64,000 bases of DNA from Planctomycetota bacterium. Lineage in GTDB: Bacteria; Planctomycetota; PUPC01; JACPCR01. The translations under genes and the position numbers were made by a program. The stretch is taken from contig JAQBXN010000023.1 of assembly GCA_027625095.1 (NCBI GenBank), forward strand, positions 1-64,000, written 5' to 3'. The notes beneath the pieces were generated by a model. The model did not search any database. It was not told the origin of the DNA and saw nothing but the letters and a program-made list of their open reading frames with translations. Below are positions 19,472 to 26,864 of this stretch, piece by piece (positions within the stretch are counted from its first letter, which is position 1; every line of letters starts with the position of its first letter).

Positions 19472-20740
19472 ATGTCATCTACCACCCGCCGCAAATTCCT
19501 GAAGGCAGCTGCAGCAACGGCTGCTGCCCCTTACGTGATCACCTCCTCCGCCCTCGGGGCAAACGGTCGTCCACCCGCCAGCGAACGAATCACATTTGGA
19601 TTCATCGGCATTGGCGGAATGGGCAACGGCAACATGGAGAGCTTCATTGGATTCCCGGAAGTCCAGGGCATCGCTGTCAGTGACGTCGATACCAACCATC
19701 GAAACGCGGCACAGGCCAAGGTTGAAAAACAATACTCAAACGAGAAAGAAAGCGGCAATTACAAGGGCTGCGATGCATACGTCGACTTTCGTGAACTGAC
19801 CGCTCGCACCGATATCGATGCGGTCATGATCGCCACACCGGACCACTGGCACGCGCTGACGGCCATTGACGCTGCAAAGAATGGTAAAGACATCTACTGC
19901 GAAAAACCGATGTCGCTGACTATCGGGGAAGGCCGCGCCATGGTGAATGCCGTCCGGCGTTACGGACGTGTCTTGCAGGTCGGCAGCCAACAGAGGTCGT
20001 CCAGTAATTTCCGGTTCGCCTGCGAGATGGTGCAGAGCGGCCGTATCGGCAAAGTTCACAGCGTATACGTCAGCGTTGGTGGTCCCTCCGGCGATTGCTA
20101 TCTGTCGGCACAGCCAGTGCCGGAAGGACTCGACTGGGATCGGTGGATCGGCCCGGCCCCGTGGCGGCCTTACAACAAGGGGCTCCATCCATTCAGTTGG
20201 CGCTCTTACCGGGATTTTTCCGGAGGTGGAATGACCGACTGGGGTGCGCATCACTTCGACATCGCACAATGGGGACTCGGCATGCAATACACCGGGCCGG
20301 TTGAGATCCTCCCACCAGACGGCAAAGACGTGAAGCTGCTCACCTACAAATACGCGAACGGCGTTACCATGTATCACGGCGGCGGTTCGAAGGGGGTCAA
20401 GTTTGTGGGTTCGGACGGCTGGGTCGAAGTCGCCCGAGGTTACCTGAAGACTTTCCCCGAAAACCTTATGGCCACGCCGACCCAGCCGGGCGAGGTGCAC
20501 CTGTACGAAAGCAATAATCACCGCGGTAACCTGCTCGACTGTATCAGGTCCCGCAAGAAGACAATCTGCGATGTCGAAATAGGCTGTCGCTCCGTTTCGG
20601 TCTGCCACCTGGGCAACCTCGCCTACTGGCTCAAACGACCACTCAAGTGGAATCCCGACAAAGAAGAATTCCTAAACGACCCCGAGGCCAACCGCTGGCT
20701 GGATCGCCCAAAACGCGGCGAATGGAAACTGGAAGTTTGA
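19472..20740 (+). CDS. Tat-exported Gfo/Idh/MocA family oxidoreductase, copy 1
   Basis: A 422-residue NAD(P)-dependent sugar oxidoreductase. The N-terminus has a twin-arginine signal (TTRRKFLKAAAATAAAPYV), so the folded enzyme with its cofactor is exported. The Rossmann motif is FGFIGIGGMGNGN and the catalytic lysine lies in CEKPMSLTIGEG. The C-terminal part (GGMTDWGAHHFDIAQWGLGM) is the substrate domain, with a conserved Asp/His pair. The family oxidises or reduces a hydroxyl of sugars and cyclitols; with DUF1080 next door, C3 oxidation of a glycoside is a reasonable inference. It is closely similar to the gene at 21375, indicating a duplication with an unrelated small gene between them. The substrate is unknown. 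Confidence 0.92.
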   Translation: MSSTTRRKFLKAAAATAAAPYVITSSALGANGRPPASERITFGFIGIGGMGNGNMESFIGFPEVQGIAVSDVDTNHRNAAQAKVEKQYSNEKESGNYKGCDAYVDFRELTARTDIDAVMIATPDHWHALTAIDAAKNGKDIYCEKPMSLTIGEGRAMVNAVRRYGRVLQVGSQQRSSSNFRFACEMVQSGRIGKVHSVYVSVGGPSGDCYLSAQPVPEGLDWDRWIGPAPWRPYNKGLHPFSWRSYRDFSGGGMTDWGAHHFDIAQWGLGMQYTGPVEILPPDGKDVKLLTYKYANGVTMYHGGGSKGVKFVGSDGWVEVARGYLKTFPENLMATPTQPGEVHLYESNNHRGNLLDCIRSRKKTICDVEIGCRSVSVCHLGNLAYWLKRPLKWNPDKEEFLNDPEANRWLDRPKRGEWKLEV

Positions 20741-20746
20741 GCAGAA

Positions 20747-20800
20747 TGGAGTGGTGGAGGGATGGAGGGATGGAGTGTCGGAGTTTTGGCGTGTCGGAAT
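20747..20800 (+). repeat. Purine-rich GGAGGGATGGAG tract
   Basis: A run of TGGAG/GGATGGAG/GTCGGAG words lies between the first oxidoreductase and the IVP gene. The complementary pyrimidine-rich form (CTCCACCACTCC words) lies on the other side of the IVP gene at 21305-21374, so the two tracts form a long degenerate inverted repeat around that gene. Confidence 0.55.
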
Positions 20801-20851
20801 GAGCCTTGGCCTGGGTGCCGCATCAAGAATTCGGATCTCGAAGGGAGAACC

Positions 20852-21304
20852 ATGAATAGACGCAACAGGAATCGCGGTTATCAACAATTGCGTGTATGGG
20901 AAGATGCGATTGAGCTCTACGTACTGACGACAAGGGTGTTCAAACGCACTTCCTTCGAGATGGGGCGTCTTGTGTCGCAGGCATACGCGTCAGTTGATTC
21001 GGTGCATCGGAATATCGCAGAAGGCTATTGTCGCAAATCTATTCGAGAGTATTTCCAGTTCTTGAATATTGCATTGAGTTCTCTTGGCAAATCCGTTTCC
21101 AGCTTCATTGCTTACAGAAAAGCAGATCAGTTGTCTGAACAGAACTTCGAGTCCCTGGATTCCCTCGCCTACAAACTCGAGAACGGCCTGATCAAATTGG
21201 TCGAGAGCCTCGAGCGCAAAAGAGATCAGGGAGACTGGACAGACACCTTCATAGTCCAGGAGAGCAACGCCATATACGACTCAGAAGCACCTACCTCCGA
21301 CTAA
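20852..21304 (+). CDS. Four-helix-bundle protein (23S rRNA IVP family)
   Basis: A 150-residue protein of the S23/IVP family, first known from intervening sequences in 23S rRNA but widespread as stand-alone genes. The family pattern is clear: YQQLRVWEDAIELYVLTTRVF, then SVDSVHRNIAEGYCR, then YFQFLNIALSSLGK, and a final helix. These proteins form pentameric four-helix bundles of unknown function. The start at 20852 has a strong AAGGGAG five bases away. It lies between two near-identical oxidoreductase genes and is bracketed by inverted simple-sequence tracts (20747-20800 and 21305-21374), which suggests it entered as a separate cassette. The C-terminal 20 residues are extra to the core fold. 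Confidence 0.88.
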   Translation: MNRRNRNRGYQQLRVWEDAIELYVLTTRVFKRTSFEMGRLVSQAYASVDSVHRNIAEGYCRKSIREYFQFLNIALSSLGKSVSSFIAYRKADQLSEQNFESLDSLAYKLENGLIKLVESLERKRDQGDWTDTFIVQESNAIYDSEAPTSD

Positions 21305-21374
21305 ACTCCACCCCTCCACCACTCCTCCACTCCACCTCTCCACTCCTCCACCACTCCACTCCTCCACCCCTCCA
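21305..21374 (-). repeat. Pyrimidine-rich CTCCACC tract
   Basis: About 70 bases made almost only of CTCCA, CCACC and ACTCC words between the IVP stop codon and the next oxidoreductase start. It is the inverted counterpart of the tract at 20747-20800. Confidence 0.6.
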
Positions 21375-22652
21375 TTGTCCCTCCCTCTCAAAACCACACG
21401 ACGCCGCATCATAACCGCCACCGCTGCCGGAATCGGCGCGATGGCAGGTGCGTACGTCATAAAGTCACAGGCGAAGAAGCGGCCACCACCGAGCGAGCGA
21501 ATCACGCTGGGCATTATCGGCCTCGGCGAGATGGGCAGCCTGCACCTTGGGCTGTTCTTCGGATTCGAGGAAGTTCAGATACTCGCGGTCTGCGATGTAG
21601 ACCAATCGTATCGGGAAAGGGATGTAGACCGTCTGGACCGTTTGTATTCACTGCAGGCTGGAAAAAGAGGCTCTTACAAAGCAACGAAGGGGTATCGCGA
21701 TTACCGTGAACTGCTCGCCCGTGATGACATTGACGCAGTCCTTATTGCCACCCCTGAACACTGGCACGGAATCATGGGCGTCGATGCGGCGCGAAGTGGC
21801 AAGGACATTTATGGAGAAAAACCGCTTTGCCAGACCATAGGCGAATCCCGCGAGCTGGTAAGAGCTGTAAGGCGATACAGCACCGTGTTCCAGACCGGAA
21901 GCCACCAGCGTTCGAACGGGACCTTCCGCTTCGCATGCGAAATGGTTCGCAGCGGCCGTATTGGCCGCGTCCACACCGTCTATGTCGGCTGCGGTGGCCC
22001 CTCCGAAGATTGTTATCTGCCTGAAGAGCCCGTGCCCGCGGGACTCGACTGGGAGATGTGGCTCGGGCCCGCCCCCTATCGGCCATACAACTCCAAACTC
22101 CACCCTCAGTCGTGGCGGCCGTTTCGTGATTTTTCCGGCGGAGGGATGACCGACTGGGGCGCGCACATGTTCGACATCGCCCAATGGGGGCTCGGCATGG
22201 ACGACACCGGCCCGACCGAGATCATGCCACCCGACGAAGAGCATCCGAACCTCAGATTCAGATACGCCAACGGTACGGACATGATTCACGATCCGGAAAC
22301 TACAGGCGTCCGATTCGCAGGCATCGATGGTGAGATCGAAGTCAACCGTGGCTACCTGAAAACAACTCCGGAGCACCTGTCGAGGGAGTCCACCCGGCCC
22401 GGCGAAGTCTTCCTCCCCGCCAGCGAGAACCATCGGGCCAACTGGCTCGAATGCATCCGAACACGCCGAAACCCCATCTGTGATGTCGAGACCGGGTGTC
22501 GCTCAGTAAGCGTCTGCCACCTGGGCAACATCGCCTTTTGGTTAAACCGCCCCCTGAAGTGGAATCCAGTGACCGAACAGTTCATCGATGACGAAGCAGC
22601 CAACAGACTCTTGGACCGCCCCCGCCGAAGCCCATGGAACATTTATACGTAA
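21375..22652 (+). CDS. Tat-type Gfo/Idh/MocA family oxidoreductase, copy 2
   Basis: A 425-residue paralogue of the oxidoreductase at 19472. It has the same Rossmann start (LGIIGLGEMGS), catalytic lysine context (GEKPLCQTIGES) and C-terminal DWGAHMFDIAQWGLGMDD. The N-terminus KTTRRRIITATAAGIGAMAGA is a twin-arginine signal, which favours the TTG start at 21375 over the internal ATG at 21441. There is no usual ribosome binding site; the leader is the CTCCA tract. The two copies differ in loops, including an expanded region around DRLDRLYSLQAGKRGS here, so they may act on different sugars. The HEAT protein that follows shares a module with the ThuA-DUF1080 protein upstream, tying the cluster together. 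Confidence 0.9.
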   Translation: MSLPLKTTRRRIITATAAGIGAMAGAYVIKSQAKKRPPPSERITLGIIGLGEMGSLHLGLFFGFEEVQILAVCDVDQSYRERDVDRLDRLYSLQAGKRGSYKATKGYRDYRELLARDDIDAVLIATPEHWHGIMGVDAARSGKDIYGEKPLCQTIGESRELVRAVRRYSTVFQTGSHQRSNGTFRFACEMVRSGRIGRVHTVYVGCGGPSEDCYLPEEPVPAGLDWEMWLGPAPYRPYNSKLHPQSWRPFRDFSGGGMTDWGAHMFDIAQWGLGMDDTGPTEIMPPDEEHPNLRFRYANGTDMIHDPETTGVRFAGIDGEIEVNRGYLKTTPEHLSRESTRPGEVFLPASENHRANWLECIRTRRNPICDVETGCRSVSVCHLGNIAFWLNRPLKWNPVTEQFIDDEAANRLLDRPRRSPWNIYT

Positions 22653-22764
22653 TGCTTAATGAGTAAGTTGCGATGGCAACACTCGGTCAAGCATCCCAAT
22701 TCATCCAAACATTCAGTCCTCCGACACTCCAGTTCTCCATCTCTCCATCCCTCCAACCGGATAT
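22653..22764. other. Intergenic spacer with CTCCA words
   Basis: About 110 bases between the second oxidoreductase and the HEAT protein. The second half is another pyrimidine-rich tract (TCCGACACTCCAGTTCTCCA and similar, about 22718-22758). The signal-peptide codons of the next gene continue with ATTACTCATTACCCATT (22800-22816), itself a simple-word run, so the repeat may have shaped the start of that gene. Confidence 0.4.
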
Positions 22765-25700
22765 ATGAAAACGACCACACTATCACTCACTATCTTATTC
22801 ATTACTCATTACCCATTAGGGGCCGAAGGCCCTGACGTAAACGCGCTTATCGCCGAGTTCAAAGGCGAGACGACCGCGATCGAACGAAGTCCGGAACAGC
22901 TTGTCTCGGCATACACCACGGTGATTCAGTCTCTGCTGCCTGCGCTGGGTTCGGAAGAGATAGGTGAACGCAACTCGCCTCAACAGACCCTTCAGGCAAT
23001 ATGCTGGCACGCATCGAGACCGGGCGCGGAAGCTGAGCGTGTTGGGGTTTGCAAAGCTATCGGCTCATCGCTGGGGCCAAAAACGCCTGAATTCGCCCGC
23101 CACTGGCTGCTCAAACAGATCGAACACATCGGACGGGAAGAATCGGTAGACACTCTGGCATCACTTCTTGATGAAGAGGATGCCACCATCCGTGAACGCG
23201 CCCGGCGTGCTATCCAGAACAATTCATCGCCAAAGGCCGGCGTGAAGATTCGTGAACAGCTCGAAAAGTCCACAGACCCGGTATGGCAGCTCTCGCTGCT
23301 GAATTCGCTGGTCTATAGAAAGGAAATTTCCAGTGAATCCGTCTTTCTGAAATACGCGAAGGACGATAACGAATCCCTCCGATCCTCAGCCATCCAGGGT
23401 CTGTCGCTTATTGGTTCAACGCAAGGTGCCGAGGTGATAGCGGCTGCCATGAGCCAAGGATCGGATCGTGCCCAGGCCATAGCCTCCGATGCCTACCTTC
23501 GCCTTGCAGACAAGCTGACTGAGATGGACAAGAAGGCCGAGGCTCTCGCCATCTACAAAAAATTGCTCGACACGGCTGGCCATCGGAAGTGCGCAGCGGT
23601 TATCGGGGTCGGCCGAGCGGGAGGCACCGACGAGCTTCCACTTCTCTTCACATCTTTGCAGGACGCGGATCCCAAAGTGGTCGGTGCGGGCAAAGCCGCG
23701 CTCGCGCTCCTGCCGGGCAAGGAGGTCAGCAGCGCTATCGTGGAGCGACTCAAGACAGCAGATGCCGATCTCAAAATTGCCCTGCTCGAGGCCCTCGCTG
23801 AAAGTGCGGACGAGGCGATCTTGCCGGTCTTCCTTGAATCGTTGAAAGATGCGGACCAGGGAGTGCGCATCGCTGCCCTGAGCGGCATGGGGCGTCTGGC
23901 CTCGGCTAGCGCCGTGCCCGCACTCGTTGAATCCATTGCCCGCTCGAAAGAGAAGGAGCTTGAAGCCGCGCGCAATGCCCTGGCGATCATCCCGGGCGAT
24001 GCCGTCATCGATCAGCTCACGCGGGCCATTGACAGTTCAGATTCAGAGAGTCGGGTCAAACTTATTCAGACACTTGCCACCCGCCCATCTGACAAGGTTG
24101 AAACCTACCTGAAGAAGACCGCCATGGACAAGGATGTCGGGGTGCGTATCGCCTCCCTGTTGATTCTGAAAAAGTTGACCACCGTAGAAGATTTGCCATT
24201 CCTGCTTGGACGTCTTGTTGTCGCGGAAACAGACGACGAAAGTGAGGCCGTGCAGGCGGGAGTCTTCGCCGTTTTCGGCCGCGCTGAGGACAAGCAGAAG
24301 GTCGTCGACGACATCATGGCCCAGTACAAGACCTCGGCGAAGCCCGCCCAGGTGGCCATCCTGAAGCTCATCGGCCTGACCGGCATCACAGAATCATTGG
24401 GCGCTTTGCGCACCGCCTGGAAATCAGAAGACAAAGACATCAAAGAGGCCGCCCTGCGTGGCATGACCGAATGGCCAAACCTCGGTGCTTCAGAAGATCT
24501 GCTTAAAATTGTCAAGGAAGGTGACGATCTGATTCATAAAGTGCTGGCCTTCCGCGGCTTTAATCGCATGGTTGGCGCCGCTGCTGCTGAAACCCCTGAA
24601 TCAGCTATCGATATGTTGAAGGCTGCCTTAGAGGTCGCGCCCAGGAACGATGAGAAAGTGCTTGCTATCGGCACCATCGGCAATATCGGACATCCCAAGG
24701 CGCTCGAAGTCCTGTTGCCACATGTCAGTAACGAGGAAATACAAAGCGAATCAGCGGCTGCGATATTCAAAGTGGTCGAGACGCTCGGCCTTGCGAGTAC
24801 TGCAGAATCCCTCGCAACGCTCGAGACACTGAAGACCACAGTGAAATCAGACAAGGACAAGGCAAGAGCTGACAGCCTGATCCAGAAAATCCAAATCCAT
24901 GAAAACCATATTCACACCTGGCTCTACGCCGGCCCTTTTTCTCAGAACGGGAAGCAGGAAAAAGACCTTTATGACATCGCGTTTCTACCCGAGACAAAAC
25001 CCAACGAAGCGAGCTGGAAAAGAGTGGAAACGCTGCCAGAGACCAACGATTCCTGGAAACTTGATCTCCACAAATTTGGCAGAGGTGATCACCGTGTCGG
25101 CTACCTCCGCACCTGGGTGCGAGTGGAGAATCCGGCAAAGGCATCGCTCGAAGTTGGAAGTGATGACGGTGTCAAAGCCTGGCTTAATGGCAAAGAGGTC
25201 CTGGTATTCAAAGGCAACCGGGCCATCGCGGCGGGGGCGAGCAAAGTCAACGTCGATCTCGCCGCAGGCTGGAATCTTCTCCAGCTCAAGATCACCAATG
25301 CCACCGCATCCTGGGACGCGAGTGCCCGATTCCGCGCCGAAGACGGATCAGGGTTGAATGGCCTGCTGACGTTCGATGATGCGAACTGCGCCGAGACCAT
25401 GCTTGCAGACATGGCCGTCGAAAAGCCAGCAGACAATCTCGTGGATGCGTCCATCGATGTTGCATTCGCTGCAGCCAGGGTCGACGAACAGAAGCAGATT
25501 GTAGATGCGCTTGCAAAGCTGACCCAGGATGAGGCTGTGCTGGAAAGAGCCGAGATCGTCCTTGCCGATTCGAGCGAAGTTGCGGACTTCATTCTCGAAT
25601 GGGAGGTGGCCGGCCCCTACACCAAGCCAGACAAATCAGGCAAACTATTCACCACTGCCTTCCCACCTGAAGACCCCGATTCAAAGGACGTGAATTGGAA

Positions 25701-26058
25701 GAATGTGAAGGCTGAAGGACAGATCGTACTACTCGAACGTCTCATCGGCGGGGACAACCGTGTCGCCTACCTGCGCGCTTGGATCCGGTCCAAAAGAAAG
25801 GCGGACGCCCTGCTCGAAATCGGGACGGACGACGGCTGCAAGGTCTGGCTCAATGGCAAACTCATTCACAAAGTTGAGCGAAACCGAGCCGTCAGAATCG
25901 GGGAAGACAAAGTCAACGTCACCCTCGAACAGGGCATCAATCCGATCATGCTCTCAGTCTACAACAGCGGAGGCGGCTGGTCCGCAGTCGTCCGAGTGAG
26001 GGCCAGGAATGGCAAGCATCTGCCGGGATTGAGGTATCTGTCGAAGGCGCCTCAGTGA
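22765..26058 (+). CDS. Secreted HEAT-repeat protein with two C-terminal beta modules
   Basis: A 1097-residue protein with a signal peptide (about residues 1-20). Residues about 40-710 are HEAT/armadillo-like repeats with typical lines such as DVGVRIASLLILKKLTT and DQGVRIAALSGMGRLAS. Two related beta-rich modules follow: one at about 712-870 (WLYAGPF, DHRVGYLRTWVRV, EVGSDDGVKAWLNGKEV, WNLLQLKI) and one at about 945-1090 (WEVAGPY, DNRVAYLRAWIRS, EIGTDDGCKVWLNGKLI, INPIMLSV). The same module ends the ThuA-DUF1080 protein at 16345. It resembles carbohydrate-binding jelly rolls (PA14 or NPCBM-like) in its S/T-DDG-x-K-x-W-L-N turn, but I cannot assign a family. It is probably a scaffold or binding partner for the neighbouring sugar enzymes. 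Confidence 0.82.
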   Translation: MKTTTLSLTILFITHYPLGAEGPDVNALIAEFKGETTAIERSPEQLVSAYTTVIQSLLPALGSEEIGERNSPQQTLQAICWHASRPGAEAERVGVCKAIGSSLGPKTPEFARHWLLKQIEHIGREESVDTLASLLDEEDATIRERARRAIQNNSSPKAGVKIREQLEKSTDPVWQLSLLNSLVYRKEISSESVFLKYAKDDNESLRSSAIQGLSLIGSTQGAEVIAAAMSQGSDRAQAIASDAYLRLADKLTEMDKKAEALAIYKKLLDTAGHRKCAAVIGVGRAGGTDELPLLFTSLQDADPKVVGAGKAALALLPGKEVSSAIVERLKTADADLKIALLEALAESADEAILPVFLESLKDADQGVRIAALSGMGRLASASAVPALVESIARSKEKELEAARNALAIIPGDAVIDQLTRAIDSSDSESRVKLIQTLATRPSDKVETYLKKTAMDKDVGVRIASLLILKKLTTVEDLPFLLGRLVVAETDDESEAVQAGVFAVFGRAEDKQKVVDDIMAQYKTSAKPAQVAILKLIGLTGITESLGALRTAWKSEDKDIKEAALRGMTEWPNLGASEDLLKIVKEGDDLIHKVLAFRGFNRMVGAAAAETPESAIDMLKAALEVAPRNDEKVLAIGTIGNIGHPKALEVLLPHVSNEEIQSESAAAIFKVVETLGLASTAESLATLETLKTTVKSDKDKARADSLIQKIQIHENHIHTWLYAGPFSQNGKQEKDLYDIAFLPETKPNEASWKRVETLPETNDSWKLDLHKFGRGDHRVGYLRTWVRVENPAKASLEVGSDDGVKAWLNGKEVLVFKGNRAIAAGASKVNVDLAAGWNLLQLKITNATASWDASARFRAEDGSGLNGLLTFDDANCAETMLADMAVEKPADNLVDASIDVAFAAARVDEQKQIVDALAKLTQDEAVLERAEIVLADSSEVADFILEWEVAGPYTKPDKSGKLFTTAFPPEDPDSKDVNWKNVKAEGQIVLLERLIGGDNRVAYLRAWIRSKRKADALLEIGTDDGCKVWLNGKLIHKVERNRAVRIGEDKVNVTLEQGINPIMLSVYNSGGGWSAVVRVRARNGKHLPGLRYLSKAPQ

Positions 26059-26126
26059 GGCAAAGGCTGAAATCCTCTTGGGATTCCTTAGAATATCGAG
26101 GTTTCTTGACTGATAAGGAATGCGTC

Positions 26127-26792
26127 ATGAACCAGAACTCCATCTACATCCAGGAAGAACTCAGAATTCCGATGGACATTGACTGCCTGGAGAAATTCCG
26201 CAAATGGGCGATGTCAGAGGAGTTTCCAAAGAAAGGCATCTCCTATTTTGGAGGCGATATTGACGTAGATATGAGTCCTGCAGAATTAAACAACAATAAG
26301 GTCACTATTGAATTCGCGACTGCTTTGAAATTGCTGCTTGAGGAAGACAGTGAGCTGTTCGTCGAAACAGTCCTTCTCACAAACATCGCAGCCGAGCTTT
26401 CAACCTGCCCCGATCTTTTCTTCATTTCTCACGAGACCATTGAATCTGATCTCGTCCAGTTCGTGCAGAGTGTATCCAACCCGGATCAACTGGTGGAAGT
26501 CATGGGCTCTCCCGACATGACTTTGGAGGTGGTCAGCCGGTCATCGGTAAAGAAAGACACAGTAACCCTGCGTAGCCGGTATTTCCAGGCCGGGGTGAAA
26601 GAATACTGGATCGCAGATATCCGCGGTCCTGAAATTGAATTTCGGATCCTCAGGAGAGGGGAATCCGATTGGTTAGTGCCGGAAAGTGCTGGCGGTTGGC
26701 AGCACTCCGATGTCTTTCGGAGAGAATTCCAACTCTCTCGAACGAAAGGTCGCAGCGGGCAGTGGCGGTACCGGGTTGAATCGAGGTCTTGA
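26127..26792 (+). CDS. Uma2/DUF820-type PD-(D/E)xK family protein
   Basis: A 221-residue member of the Uma2 family, small proteins with a restriction-endonuclease-like fold. The diagnostic segment GSPDMTLEVVS followed by YFQAGVKEYWIAD is present, giving the PD and ExV acidic residues. The lysine usually found four residues before the conserved Tyr in most members is replaced here (TLRSRY), leaving the lysines of VKKDT as the nearest; this subtype is either catalytically altered or aligned differently. A good AAGGA lies seven bases before ATG 26127. Uma2 genes are often present in many copies in PVC and cyanobacterial genomes, and their role is uncertain. The gene is alone between the sugar cluster and the convergent exoribonuclease. 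Confidence 0.82.
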   Translation: MNQNSIYIQEELRIPMDIDCLEKFRKWAMSEEFPKKGISYFGGDIDVDMSPAELNNNKVTIEFATALKLLLEEDSELFVETVLLTNIAAELSTCPDLFFISHETIESDLVQFVQSVSNPDQLVEVMGSPDMTLEVVSRSSVKKDTVTLRSRYFQAGVKEYWIADIRGPEIEFRILRRGESDWLVPESAGGWQHSDVFRREFQLSRTKGRSGQWRYRVESRS

Positions 26793-26864
26793 ATCGCCGC
26801 GCTGGTTTGTAACCTGCGATATCAGGTCCGTGAAGATGGCAGGTTGAAAAACCTATCCCACATT

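Noticed and set aside
19736-20608. Minus-strand 290-codon open frame opposite the first Tat oxidoreductase
   Set aside because: Fully antisense to a conserved Gfo/Idh/MocA gene; a similar shadow lies opposite the second copy, as expected from shared codon use.
21305-21374. CTCCA tract as a CRISPR or minisatellite gene
   Set aside because: It has no repeat-spacer structure and no open frame of sense; treated as a simple-sequence spacer.
19472-22652. Tandem oxidoreductases as an assembly duplication
   Set aside because: The copies differ throughout, have different signal peptides and loops, and are separated by an unrelated gene, so they are true paralogues.
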